From: Scilla litardierei
Taxonomy: Eukaryota; Streptophyta; Magnoliopsida; Asparagales; Asparagaceae
Reading direction: 5' to 3'
DNA length: 64,000 bases
NCBI GenBank assembly: GCA_030789695.1
Contig: CM061142.1
Span: 804,248,817 to 804,312,816 of the forward strand
Shown in pieces: positions 1 through 11,400 of the stretch; the stretch's first letter is position 1; every line of letters starts with the position of its first letter. The translations under genes and the position numbers were made by a program. Below the pieces are notes generated by a model that saw only the letters and a list, made by a program, of their open reading frames with translations, was not told the DNA's origin and did not search any database.

Positions 1-920
1 TATAATACAAGAAAGTAAGCAAACTAGACAAGCGCAAATGCAAACTCCAAGATGTATACAGGTCCGATCTCTCCGACATACTCCAGTCAACAAGCTCACA
101 GCTTGAGATTTTCCACTAAACCCTCTTGTAAACCCATAAGAGAAAACTATGTAACTTGACAAATACCCTTGTCAATTGTGCACCCCAATCTCAACAACAC
201 TGACAATGAAAACAACACTCTCAAACCAAGAGCACCAAACACCTCAACAACTGGGGCGAAACTTGAAGTTGAAAAGAACACAAATCCCCTATGGCCTTTG
301 AAGATGCGTGCTGGTATATTTTGTAGATGCTAAGGAGATAAATTTCTATTCTATATGGTGTGAACTTTTGAGAATAGAAATTAGGGCTTTTTGCTCAAAG
401 AGGATGTAATAGATAAATGATAATTTTGACTAAATTGAGCTAGCCTAAGTTTCTGGAGTCTATTAGTCAACTAATGAACTTTGTTGGTCGACTAATTGGT
501 GAGAAACTGCGTAGTGATACTCTGATATACTAGTCGACTAGAAACCTTTATTGGTCGAATAATATGCTACTACTAAATACACAATTTTGGGTTGGAAACT
601 AAATGTTTTGTTAAGGATTGAGTTCAATAAATGTCTAAGTCGTTATCCTATGATTTCATGCATGTATGTATGTGCATCTTCAAAGCTTTATAAAGATCTA
701 TCACAAGAAAAGAGAATTACATCATTTAACATAAATACAATCTTGTTGAAGCTCGATTGATGTCGTGAATGTACATATCCTTGTCATGTGTTGTCATCCA
801 TTCTTGAGCCTTCTTGAGACCTTGTCATTTGCATACTAAAGATGTCTTATTAGCAACACAACACACATTAATACAATCATAATGTTTGATCATCATCAAA
901 CCAGATATAGGGACACTACA
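1..920 (-). mobile_element. Probable Sirevirus-like Copia LTR sequence (truncated by window edge)
   Basis: No coding sequence is seen. The text near 105-125 (CTTGAGATTTTCCACTA) resembles that at 10022-10037 in another LTR. Palindromic TAGTCGACTAG and TTAGTCAACTAA blocks occur at 460-545. A TTGATCATCATCAAA block near 885-900 mirrors the TTTTGATGATGACAAAC start of the LTR at about 32940. Together these suggest a minus-oriented LTR of the same broad family. It would lie in the downstream intron of the SUVH4 gene. Confidence 0.35.
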
Positions 921-1122
921 ATATCCAACGGTCACTGTATCATATCTTTTGAATGTCCTTGTGTTGGACTTTTGAGGATATAAATATTTAACAGCCATGT
1001 CTCAAATCCATGCAACAGTGCAAACAGTGAATCTGACCGGAATCCAACCAGCAGCTGCACGCACCTATAAGTAGGTTTGGACCAGATAAGAGCCTCTTTT
1101 TTATTAAAAGAAGCGAACACCG

Positions 1123-1260
1123 GATACCACTTACTGGGTCCAAGACACATCAGAAATGGATACGGATGTCTTTTATCAGTATACACCACCTGATACCACT
1201 TATTAGGTCCACGACACATCAGAAATGGGTACGGATGTCTTTTATCAGTATACAACATCG
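1123..1260. repeat. 69-bp tandem duplication
   Basis: Two head-to-tail copies, 1123-1191 and 1192-1260, begin GATACCACTTA and end in TTTTATCAGTATACA followed by a variable tail. They differ at only a few bases. The reading frame on the minus strand is open across both copies, but the peptide matches nothing I recognise. Confidence 0.85.
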
Positions 1261-1520
1261 GTCATGAAGTTTGTTGAAGAGGACAATCACAGAAAATGAT
1301 CATTCTACAGCGAGGGAAAAATAAAAACCATGAAATCAAAGCTGAATTTTCTGCAATGACTTGGAGAGTCATATAGTCCTGCATTTCCAATCTCTAAAAT
1401 TATCAATGTTAGGCCTCGTACAACCAAAATAAGGATAACAGGACATACACATATTCTAAAAAGTTCTATAATATTTATCATTAAGAGCTAACGAAATTGA
1501 CAGGGAATTCGGATATGCAC

Positions 1521-1703
1521 CTCTCTTCCATCAAGCCCTTTCATTGTCTGCAGACAATCAATGTCAAAAATATAATTATTCTCCAAGTCGGCATCAACCT
1601 CATCGGTCCTCGTGAGTATTCCAGTGTACTCACAGACTGGTGCACCTGATGGTATAGTATCCCACGAACGAACAGCCCAACCCTTACTTGCCGTACGATA
1701 CAC
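1521..1703 (-). CDS. SUVH4: SUVH4-like exon: start of SET domain
   Basis: The acceptor ACTACAG leads into 61 codons in phase 0. The peptide includes VYRTASKGWAVRSWD, IPSGAPVCEYTGIL, NNYIFDIDCLQTM and KGLDGRE. GW(A/G)VR and (V/I)CEY are the N-terminal SET motifs that bind S-adenosylmethionine. The donor GAG|GTGCAT is weak but falls where SUVH4 genes have an intron, just before the insert that precedes CIDAG and the NHSC catalytic motif. Those downstream exons are not in the window. Confidence 0.95.
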
Positions 1704-1787
1704 CTGTAGTTTTCATATACATTAACAAAAGAAAAGGTTGGGTGGACATTGGGGTATAGGGTAGTTGTCAGATGGCAGAACTCAAAC

Positions 1788-1893
1788 CTCAAGTCGGTAT
1801 CTCAGTCCTTGCTGTGATGTTCTATTGACACATGTACTGCTGCATCCGCAACCCGGTCCACATTCAAACACAACAGCTTTAGCTTCAATCAAT
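1788..1893 (-). CDS. SUVH4: SUVH4-like exon: pre-SET domain, second half
   Basis: The acceptor CTTTCAG is followed by one base completing an Arg codon and 35 codons. They read LIEAKAVVFECGPGCGCSST, CVNRTSQQG and LRYRLE. The four remaining pre-SET cysteines (EC, C, GC and TC) are present, so with the preceding exon all nine zinc ligands are kept. The donor is CTTGAG|GTTTGAG. An 84-base intron separates it from the SET exon. Confidence 0.95.
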
Positions 1894-3639
1894 CTGAAAG
1901 ATCAGAAACGATAAAAAATAAGCTCGACATTTTTTAACAAGGTGTTACAAGGTTCCTTCAAAATTTTGATATATTGACAAGCAGAACAGTCTTAAATTTC
2001 AATAACACTTTTAGTAAAACCATACGAAAATGAAAACACTATAGCAATCATGGTGCTTTTTCATGCAAGATATTAATATAAGATTCATTTAGCTAGATGG
2101 CATACATCCTTTTTCTTAAAACTCTTAACCGTTTTCTCTCATTAACTTGCATAACTAAGTGCATATTTGGGAAATATAGCAATGCATGTGCATCAGATTG
2201 TTCCATGGTTTTTGTGACAGAAACTTGAGGACACCAACAGAATCAAAATCATAGTTCTCAATGGGTTAAAAAAAAGGATTTCCAAAAATATATATCAAGC
2301 AGTAAATAACAACTAGAAACATGAAATTTACAGCAAGAGAGGAAATCATTCCATACTAGTAAATAGCAAAGACTAATGGGTAATTTGTTTCATGGACAAT
2401 AAGAGTGTTCCTAGAATTAAGTCTGATGCAAACGGTGTTTGCATCAGAATTCCAGGTAATGGGGTCATTTCTTATGAAAAGGGATTGTGGAATCCAACAA
2501 GTCATCAACACATCAACAAAAACTTGAGATCCAATTCTGCTCATGTTTTAAGCAGAATTGGATGGAAATCTTTCCCGAGGATATTTTTTATTCAAAAGAG
2601 AGAGAAGCTTATTAAGAAAAGTCGACATATCGTTTTTCGTATCCTTGTTATTTTATCATTTCTCTTTCCTTGTTTTATTTCCAACTACATCAAAACAATG
2701 AGAGCAAGACTTTTCAAAGAATTTGCTTTCCACACGTTTCCCATCAAAACACACAAGAAAAGCCCAATTCTTGGAAATCACTAAAATCCAGTTTATCACT
2801 AAAATCCACTTTATTGCTTGAATGTGATTCCTATAAACCCATTTCCAGTAGACAAACAGCCAGTAAGTTGATAATTAAAGGATATGTAAGACCTAAAAGC
2901 CCAGAATATTTCATTTGAAGTGTATACCAAAACCTTGGCAACTTCCCATGGCAGTCTGGACAGCTATGATAATTGCATCATTAAAGATAATAACCATCTA
3001 CATAAGGCAATGGCGACATTTACAAAACAATGATTCAAATATCAGTCAATTCTGATACAATAAGGACAACATGAAACCGCTATTACTATATATAGAATCA
3101 TATACCAAATCCGTGTTACCAAGTGTTTTCCCTACTATTTCTAAACAAACGGGATGTAGAAGTCTCAGGGATATTCTCTTGTCCCACACCACAAAACCGC
3201 CAACAACCCACATAATTTCTGAACAACTTGTTCTAGTGGTGTCATACGGTAAGCCCATTAGTGTTTATCTCCCATCAACCATGAATTATTATGAAACACA
3301 TGGAAAATCTAAGTTATTTCAGCAATAAGACAACTTAAAACAGAAATACCAAATCTACATATAGACTACTCTTGCACCACCAACTATGTTATCAAATTTC
3401 CAACAATTATTCCAAAAAAACATGTGCAGAAAGTTGTCAAATATTTTTTTTTTGACTATTTTTAAAATTTTAAGTGGCCAATATGGCAGGATAGGAAAAG
3501 GCTGAATTATCAACAATATTGATGCCCATGTTACTTTGAACCTTCAGCTAATATCTCAACTGATACCAGGATTTATAACCTTTGTATAGAACATACAATA
3601 TCATGATAAATAAAACAAAATAAGCAAGGAAGTCAGCAC
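1894..3639 (-). other. SUVH4 intron, 1.75 kb, no transposon recognised
   Basis: This intron lies between the two pre-SET exons and has normal GT and AG ends. It holds an open frame at 2392-2784 with no recognisable protein, and two short perfect palindromes (arms of 11 bases at 2423-2447 and 2531-2561). Pyrimidine and A/T runs dominate elsewhere. I see no exon in it. Confidence 0.75.
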
Positions 3640-3799
3640 CTGCCACCATCCTTCCGCACATATGGAAAATCTCCACCATTTAGATTAGCACATGAACAAG
3701 TCCTGGAGTCAACACATTCTCCTTTGCAGTTGCACCCAACAGCATTTGTAGGAAGCTTTATATTCTCCGATAAACGAATAGCCTTGCAGTATTCAAAAT
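3640..3799 (-). CDS. SUVH4: SUVH4-like exon: pre-SET domain, first half
   Basis: An acceptor TCTGTAG (3801-3800) precedes 160 bases: two completing a codon, 52 full codons, and two left over. The peptide carries FEYCKAIRLSENIKLP, then GCNCKGECVDSRTCSC with the first five zinc-binding cysteines, and NGGDFPYVRKDGG. The donor is GGCAG|GTGCTG. The pre-SET domain holds a three-zinc cluster that supports the SET catalytic fold. The in-frame ATG at 3842 lies in the intron and is not the start. Confidence 0.95.
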
Positions 3800-4123
3800 C
3801 TACAGATAAGAATTGGAATACCACAAGTGTACTTTCAGCCATAAAGTAAAAAAATCCTCTTCAAATTACAATTGCATCAAAAGAAGGTTTAAATGGCACC
3901 ATCATAAGACACCAAAAGCACCTACTATACAATAGAAAGATGCATATCTACGTTACAACATCATAAATCATTTCAGGTGCATATAATTTGTAGCATACAA
4001 AATGGGCCAGAAAAGTTATGCTGGAGGTTTATCAGAAAAGACTAACAATAGTGGCTCAGGAATTATCTGAACAAGTTTTAAACAAAAATTCAAAATAAAA
4101 TTGACAATTGATAACATTTCAAT

Positions 4124-5119
4124 AAGGCTTGAGGTCTCGGTTTCGGTCTCGGTATCGCTCTCTCGAAAAATAGGTTTCGGTATCGGTAATGCCCTGTTTC
4201 GGCGGTTTCGGACGTAAGTTTCGGTTCGTCAATATCGGTAATTTTAAATACTTAAAACTCTGTCAATTAGTATCAAATACTCTCAAACACTAAAGCATCA
4301 AATATTTAAACTAAAGTATTAAGCAAATACTATCAAATACTATCAAATGTGTATGACTAATACGTATTTACAATTTTGTATAATACTATCAAAATTAAAA
4401 ATACATTGAATCAAGAAGAGTTTGCTATTCACCTTACACATTTTGCCAAATGTATCACAATATGACAAAAGAGAATGTCAAACTTGTAAATAAATGGAAG
4501 TGGGCTAGTATTTAAATACAAGTTTGAATAGCAAAAAAATATCTGATTTGGGCCCAATGGTGTTGGAGCTCAATTTCCACATTTGTATTAACATTTAACA
4601 TATATTTACAAGTTTGCCATTCTTTTTGTTTAAATAAAAGCACCTGCAAGTTCTCTTTTTCTCTTTGTGTTGGGGCGCTGGAGCTGGATGGCGGCGACTA
4701 AAGGGAGAGCGCGGGAGGGCGGCCACTGGAGCTCAGGTAAGCCCCCCCCCCACCCCTCTTCGTCCTCTTCATCTTCGTTTTCTTTTTCTTCTTCTTTGAT
4801 TTTCTGATTTTTGAGACTTCTTATTCTTATTTTTGATTTTCTGATGTTATGACTTCTTCTTATTCTTTTTTTTATTTTGTGATGTTTTTTGATTTTCTGA
4901 TGTTTGCTTCGGGTGTCTTCTTCTTCTCTTCGACTTTTTTTAAATTTGTCTACTCAGAAAAAGTTTCGATCTAGTTTCAGCCGATACCGGCCGATACCGG
5001 ACGGTTTCGGCCGATATGGGTCGATACCAAGAAACACGTGGGTGTTTCGGATCGGTCCCCTCCGGGGCCGATCCGAAACGGCCGACACCTGAAGGTTTCG
5101 ACCGAAATCTTAATCCATG
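4124..5119 (+). mobile_element. Non-autonomous hAT element, family hAT-R, with 8-bp target duplication
   Basis: The 996-bp element is bounded by the exact 8-bp duplication ATTTCAAT (4116-4123 and 5120-5127), the size expected of hAT. The left end AAGGCTTGAGGTCTCGG lacks the first C of the family terminus. The right end, inverted, reads CATGGATTAAGATTTCGG. Dense TTTCGG, TATCGG and CCGATA motifs fill both subterminal zones, and an AATACTATCAAATAC-like A/T tract lies inside. At 4688 an ATG starts a GC-rich 49-base stretch ending in CAG|GTAAGC. No transposase is present. The copy at 23771-29621 could have supplied it. Confidence 0.85.
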
Positions 5120-5150
5120 ATTTCAATGACGAAAATAATGAGTTGAAGAC

Positions 5151-5183
<33 letters not shown>
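5151..5183. repeat. (CAA)n microsatellite
   Basis: About eleven CAA units lie in tandem next to the right target duplication of the hAT element. Nothing else is seen in this short stretch. Confidence 0.95.
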
Positions 5184-5479
5184 GTATTAGTAATATAAAT
5201 AATGACAAACTGTACCATGTTCAGCCTACACAAAAAAGGCAAGGTATTTGAACGAAACAATTTGAATTCATGTGTCACATATGTACTGAGGAAACCTCAT
5301 AACAATTGATATACGACATTGATAGCATTGAGATATAGATAGAGATGGATACCAGACCCATTTTGAATAAGTATATACGTGTTATGCACATTTCAAGGAT
5401 ACATGTTAGGCACACAAAATGATCAGTCATTTAAACCAATACAGGGTTAAATTAGCAACAACACATAATATTTTTTAGA

Positions 5480-5675
5480 GTTATATAAGAATTAGGAAAG
5501 TTTCCAGTTTAGAAAAAGAATGATAATCTTCCAGTTTAAGAGTTGGTGTAAATTAAGAAGTTGAGTATTAATTGCAATCATATTTATGTCGTGTATTTTT
5601 TGTTAAATAAACAGAACCAACATCAATATTTGGTGTGTGTCCTTTATTTCAATTCTGTTCATGGTATTAGAGCCA
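5480..5675 (+). mobile_element. Copia LTR end with primer-binding site
   Basis: The sequence ends in TTCTGTTCATGGTATTAGAGCC. Bases 5662-5675 (TGGTATTAGAGCCA) fit the initiator-Met tRNA primer-binding site of plant Copia elements with one change. Upstream lies an A/T-rich stretch with TTAAATAAACAG, which fits R-U5 of an LTR. The left LTR border is not clear. Its own coding region is not evident; 5676-7960 holds only broken frames. Confidence 0.5.
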
Positions 5676-7965
5676 CAAATCTCTTCTAATATTTTGTCCA
5701 AAAATTTTTGAACCCGAACTTCAATCCTAATCCTAATCCCAAAGTCCAAACTAGATCTGCTCTGAACCCAGGTCTCAACCAAACTCAGAATGAATCATCT
5801 TCATCCCAAAAATGAAATAAACCTTAACCTGCTAGGAAGCATATTAAACCTCTAGCTTCACTATCGCTCACCATCGTTTTCTTCGACATCAATAATCCAT
5901 CAACCAGCTTCACCGGCACAGCCCCAAACTTCAGATCTCCCCCCTCAGCTTTTAAACCTCACCAACCCCAACTTTAGCCCTCGATTAGCACCATCACATA
6001 GAACCCCATCTGCACCTCAATCTTCTACTTTTTCGGCAATAGATCTAATCTATCGTCAAAGTCGACTTTCAGCAGTCCTAAAAATTCAGAATTGTCAACG
6101 TCCTTTAAAGTCGAAGATGGCCGCCTACTCATCCCGAACTTGTCTTCAGAACTCGCCCACACTAACATCGCCGAAGTTTCACTGGAGTCTTCCAACCATG
6201 CAAAAGCGTTCGCTAGAGCAATCCAACGTTGCCGAAGAACTCATGGGAGAAGCAAGTTAATTTATCTCAACAAACAAATCAAAAATTCTCTGACAGCAAC
6301 AGGCGAGCCCAAATCCTATTCGATGGCAACAAGCAAGCCCAAACGGTGTTGCCCAAACAGCTAACACCGTGTCTTTTTTGTGCTTTTTGAAATTTCCGAA
6401 GTGTCGCATCAAAACATCGTGTCTTTTTACCTAGTGTCTTTTTACCTAGTGCCAATCCTTTTGTTTATGCTCATTATGACATTTGATGTCCACGTCATGT
6501 CACATTAAAGTTAGATTTTTGAATTTTTTTCACATTTGTAGATGATTTTTTCTTGCAACAAAGATGCATTTAATGCAAAATCATTCTAAGTTGTTTTTTG
6601 TGCTTATTTTCTCAAATTCAAATCCGATTTAATGTGGCCATAAAAATTCTTTGCATTGATATTACAAAAAATATTTTTCTTAATCTTTTCATGATTTTAT
6701 GACAATTCATGGAATTATTCATCAGTCTTGTTCATATACCCAACAACAAAATGGGATATCAAAATGGAAAAATAGACATATTTTTTAAGTCACTAAACCC
6801 TTGTGAAATAGAATGTTACTCAAATTTTCTAGAGGGAAACAATTCTCACAGCGTGTTATTTGAAAAATCAAATGTCATCGTCTGTTCTTCACGGTAAATC
6901 ACCATGTTTGACTCTGTTGCCTTCCAAAAAATTTGGTTGCAGATGTTTTGTTTATGAACATGATCCTAAGATAACTCCTTAAGTCATTAAATGCATCTTC
7001 TTAGGATAAGTGCATGCATAATAAGGATACAAATGTCATAGTCCAAGTGCATGTCACCTTCTTTTAAGTCCGGTCAGATTCAAAGCTGACAAAACTTGTC
7101 TCAGGCTTCATACAACAATGGCGTGGTCTAATGATGAAAAACAAGCGGACGACATGGTCAAAGCTACTATCTTCTTCGATCTTCCGTTCTTCTTCCTTAT
7201 TATTTTTTTATTTCATTGTTTCCAACAGAAACAATGACCTGATTTTGTAAGAAAAAGGTGTTATATACTATGAATATACAACATAATATGTTGTAGGGAA
7301 AAACTAGTTTGATAGAGTGCTCTAATATGAGTTTCGCTGATGTGTCATTAGATCCTAGGGAAAGATCGGTTTGCTTAGATGTGTTTATTACATCCCAAAG
7401 AAGAATGATTCATGTGAGTTATGAGGGTGGATCATAATGGAGGATCATACGTTGGGAATTGTACTTGTTATTATTGGGTATATAGTGTTGTTTGATTAAT
7501 TATGGCCAACAAAACGAAATCTGTAGTCAGATTTGTGGTTCAAAAGTTTGTATTTGAAAAGACAGATAATCAAAAGCTGCTACAAAATGGCACTAATTTT
7601 CTAAGAGAATACAGCTTATTGAAAACCATATTATCATATGATTCACATTACAAACAACCCTTCAGTAAGAACCATATTATCATATGATTCACATTACAAA
7701 CAACCCATCAAACCAGAAAACTGCTGAATAGAAATGTGATAATGATGACCTCTACAATCAAACAATGAACATCATGAAGTTGTAAGTGTATGATTTGATG
7801 CTACATACAATTACAATCAAACTATAGGATTGCTTAACAGATATCTATTTAAAAATTAATATTAATATAACCTACAAAGTTTTACAAGAGCTGTTCAGAA
7901 ATTGCCACACGGATTATTGAACTTGTACATAGTTATATGATGACTACAATCAGATATGTGAAGAG
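5676..7965. other. Decayed Copia-associated or intron sequence without recognisable coding
   Basis: The interval has a proline and serine-rich open stretch at 6092-6364 without a family match. It also has a local duplication of about 45 bp near 7627-7717, built on CATATTATCATATGATTCAC. A repeated TGTCTTTTTACCTAG motif occurs near 6420-6450. No gene could be supported. Confidence 0.5.
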
Positions 7966-9262
7966 TTGAAATCGTTATTTTTAGTGAGTGCTAAAATACA
8001 GATGACGAATAAGCAATGGAAGCAGAACTTTGTGCTAGGTTTTCTAATAGGCTTATCGATCGCTTATGCGCCTACACGACCTCAGATTATATGGAGTTCA
8101 GCGGTCAACTTCATGTCCTGGACATTTAATCTGCTCCAGATGATAATTCTTGATGACCCTTCACTACATGTGTGAAGAAATAGAATCGCACAGTATTGAT
8201 GGTTCAGCAGGTTCAGCAGAGACATTTTACATCACTGTGGAAATCGTGATACTCCTCCTATAGGATCAACTCATGGCAGTGATCATGGACAATACCCAAT
8301 TATAATGGGCTGCAGAGACCATATTGGAGGGGACCGTATGAACCCAACTCACGGCAAAGGCAAAGTGTGCCACTTACGTAGAAATAAAGGTCATATGAAG
8401 GAGGTACGTTGGGAGCTATAAAATAAAATTTTCATGATGTTGGTATGTTACGAGCACGATTTGGAAGATTTGCAACAATAGTTCAAGATTTTGGTACGCA
8501 ACAAGCAAAAAAGTTTTGCTCGGTGCATTTTCAGATGCATCAGGGGAGACGCAGCTTGCAAATGACCTATGTTAATGGCACAACGATCACCGAAGATTCT
8601 ATAGAGTGTATTGAAGTTATAAGGGCATACACACAATGACATTTTAAGACTAAAGATCTTGGACCCTTCGTTACTTCCTTGGTATAAAGGTAGCTAGATC
8701 ATATAAAGATATTGTGTTATCGTAGATGAAATACGTATTGGATATTCTTGCAGAAATAGTGATATCTGGGTATAGACTAGTCGAATATCTTATGAATCTA
8801 AATTCAAAGTAGCTACCAGATTAGGGGAAGCCACTGGAAGATCTCAGACGATACATGTAACTTAAAAACTTGACTAATGATTCAAACTGATATCATGTAT
8901 CTAGCTAGCGTAGTCAACTAGTTCATGTCAGCTTCACATATGAAACATTAGGGAGCAATATTCCGGATACTACTCTATCTGAAGGGTCCACTAGATAAAA
9001 GACTCGTATATTCAAATCATGATCATAGTAAAGTAGATGCCTTTTATGATGCTGACTAGACAAGAGCGCACATTGACAGAAGACATATTGCAAGAAATTC
9101 TGTATTTATTGAAGGAACTCTGGTGATATGACAAAATAAAACATAAGGGATGGTTTCACGATTTCATGTAGAATCCAAATTCCGAGTCGAATATCATATG
9201 TAAGTTGGTATGTACTATATAGTAAGCTGGACATGTATGATATATATGCATCAGCTGGAGAG
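7966..9262 (+). pseudogene. Decayed Copia gag-pol (gag, knuckle, RT and RNase H fragments)
   Basis: Near 8030-8090 the text resembles the gag UBN2 stretch (FLIGLSIAYAPTRPQI). Near 8355-8400 a degraded knuckle reads CHLRRNKGHMK. From about 8640 a reverse transcriptase tail appears in shifting frames: KTKDLGP, then YFLGIKVARSYKDIVLS, then a proline-rich GKPLEDLRRYM stretch. RNase H-like text near 9015-9060 reads NHDHSKVDA. The pol end near 9205-9260 reads LDMYDIYASAGEG, close to the usual Copia KLGMYDIYAPA terminus. Many stops and a large internal deletion (protease, integrase and most RT lost) make it inactive. Confidence 0.75.
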
Positions 9263-9430
9263 GGTGTTTGAATATAATGTAGGATGTTTTGTGTAACGTC
9301 GTGCAAAGTGTTTTATGTAAAATTATATTATGAGATCTCTATAAATAATAAGGTATTTGGGTTAAGAAAGATGGGTAATCTCTTGAACCCTTCCACCAAA
9401 ACCCCCAATTACTGATATTTACAACAATAA
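9263..9430 (+). mobile_element. Copia 3' LTR (remnant)
   Basis: Directly after the Copia pol terminus the sequence TGTTTGAATATAATGTAGGA begins, which is the usual start of this type of Copia 3' LTR. A CTCTATAAATAATAAGG TATA-like and polyadenylation region follows. The right end is not defined because no second copy or target duplication was found. Confidence 0.5.
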
Positions 9431-9779
9431 ATGAAGAAAGTTGCTTTCAAAAAAGGCAACTCAAATTCTATGCAAATTATTAATGTTGGATTCTAACCCT
9501 GATGAAGCACCAGACTTAGACATGCTCATTGCAACAAAAAAAGTAAACACGTGTATACTTTGCATCCCATATGGAATTTTATTTCATATAGAATTTGCCA
9601 TCAACCTATTTTCATTTGCTGCTTTTGATAATGCCTAGCACTTCGTCTGAGATATTATATTATACTCTATGGAAAGTTGCAATGGATGATGGATGCTTAC
9701 TTTGTAAAATTTAAAAGTACAAGGACAGGCTGAGAAAAAACTTCAAAGTATAAACTGTAATGCCCTACCAGCTACTGCA

Positions 9780-11400
9780 CAAGTACTAGAGGGGGGGTGA
9801 ATAGTACTTTAAAATAATAAGGCGTATTATTCCAAATTAAATTGCACACAACTACCAAGTCAATTTGCGGAAGCTTAAATTGAATGACAACAATGAAATT
9901 AACAATGCTAACAAATGAAGTTAATGGGTTCGGATCCACCCAAGTCTCCCCGACTTGTTCCCGGTGATCCTACGTCCCAACCACCCGGATCCCTTCCGGA
10001 TACTTGAGTTAGAAACCCTAACTCAAGATTTCCACTATGAATATCTTGTGAAAAACCTTCACAAGATCAAATCATACATGCAATGGCAAAGTGAATCCCA
10101 CAACCCGGGATCACAAACTTCTCTCACAACCGAGAGAGCCAATAAGCAATATAAAAGAGTTTAATATGAAATAAATACTCTTACCACAAAATCCTATACC
10201 TTGAGTTTTTCTTACCCAAATGGTGGAATGAAGGATTTGAGGAAGATGAAGTTACCAAACCCTAGCACCAAGGAAATGAGCAGCAATGGGTGCCTAGGGA
10301 AGATTTGGAAACTTGAATCAAGCAATAGCTTGAAGAGCTCACCAAGAACAAGCTTCTCTCTAGATCTAGAAATGAGAGAGAATGGGTTTCTTGTGAGGAA
10401 GAGAGCTTTAGATTTGAGGGAGAATAGCTATCTCTTTTGAACTCAATGAATCTCTTAATGGCAGCTCTATTGAAGATAGAAATGACCTAGGTTCGTATTT
10501 ATAGGGTCCCATAAAAACAAGTTAGGTCAATCTCCAACGGAAAGAAATCTGTGAGATCTAGTCGGTCAAAGAACACTCACTGACCGACTAGTTCATCAAC
10601 TAGTCGGTCAGTCACAAAGCATGGACCGACTAAGAGCAGATCTGAGAAGAGATAGAATTTCAGACCTAGAAAACTAGTCGGTCCAAGAACACTGTCTGAC
10701 CGACTAGTTTCACAACTAGTCGGTCATCCAATGAACGTAGACCGACTAAGAGGCAAAACAACATAGTCTGAAGGCAAGTTGACTTAGTCGGTCCAAGAAC
10801 AAAAGTTGACCGACTAGATTGTCAACTAGTCGGTCATCAAACGTTCTTAGACCGACTAACGGTAAACAGTAGCTTAGGAGAATTTTAGAGTGAACAGTCA
10901 GTCTCAACTAGTCGGTCAAAGAAGCATCACTGACCGACTAGTTCACAAACTAGTCGGTCGGTGAGTCAACATAGACCGACTAACTGTAAACAGTAAAGAG
11001 CTAAGAATTAACTGACTGAAACTAGTCGGTCCAAGAACAGTGGCCGACCGACTAGATCACCATCTAGTCGGTCAGTACTTGTTCTTGTACCAACTAACAT
11101 GCACAACAAAGTCCGAATCGAAGCGCGACGCTTCGAGGAAGTTAGAGTGAACTTGTGCAAGAATCCTAGAGCTACGAAATGAGCGTAATGAAGATAGAAA
11201 CGTAAGATATACTCAAGGCTTAACATTCTATCAATCGAAACTAAAAGACTATAAATAAAACCTTAATAAACGGTCTTTGAGAGCTTCGATTGAATCTTCA
11301 TTACTTCCAAAGCGTCGCAAGAGCTTCAACGAAGCTTTAGGCTTGAATACGAGCTTTTGGAAGTGTTGAGATGTCGCTTTGAATATTCTCGTGAAATTGG
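9780..11400 (-). mobile_element. Sirevirus-like Copia LTR, minus orientation
   Basis: Near 9785 the sequence CTAGAGGGGGGGTGAATAG is the reverse complement of the CTATTCACCCCCCCTCTAG signature near the 3' end of Sirevirus-like LTRs. A related form (CTATTCACACCTCCTCTA) sits just before a primer-binding site at 34263 in this window. The body is non-coding and holds a five-unit palindromic array. No gag or pol is attached, so this is a solo or truncated LTR inside the 18-kb intron. Confidence 0.6.
10556..11100. repeat. Five-unit tandem array of inverted CTAGTCGGTC motifs
   Basis: Units start near 10559, 10675, 10785, 10903 and 11023, a period of roughly 110-120 bp. Each unit has CTAGTCGGTC, its inverse GACCGACTAG, CTAGTCGGTC again, and a final (A)GACCGACTAA. 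Transcripts or single strands could fold into repeated hairpins. The spacer between the motifs varies more than the motifs, as expected if the motif is selected or was amplified. It lies inside the LTR described above. Confidence 0.9.

Noticed and set aside
2392..2784. 130-residue open frame inside the SUVH4 intron
   Set aside because: It has no recognisable domain and lies on the strand opposite to the host gene; chance opening is likely in this A/T-rich intron.
5128..9430. One single Copia element with both LTRs
   Set aside because: The LTR end at 5480-5675 and the LTR start at 9263 do not share sequence, so they probably belong to different elements.
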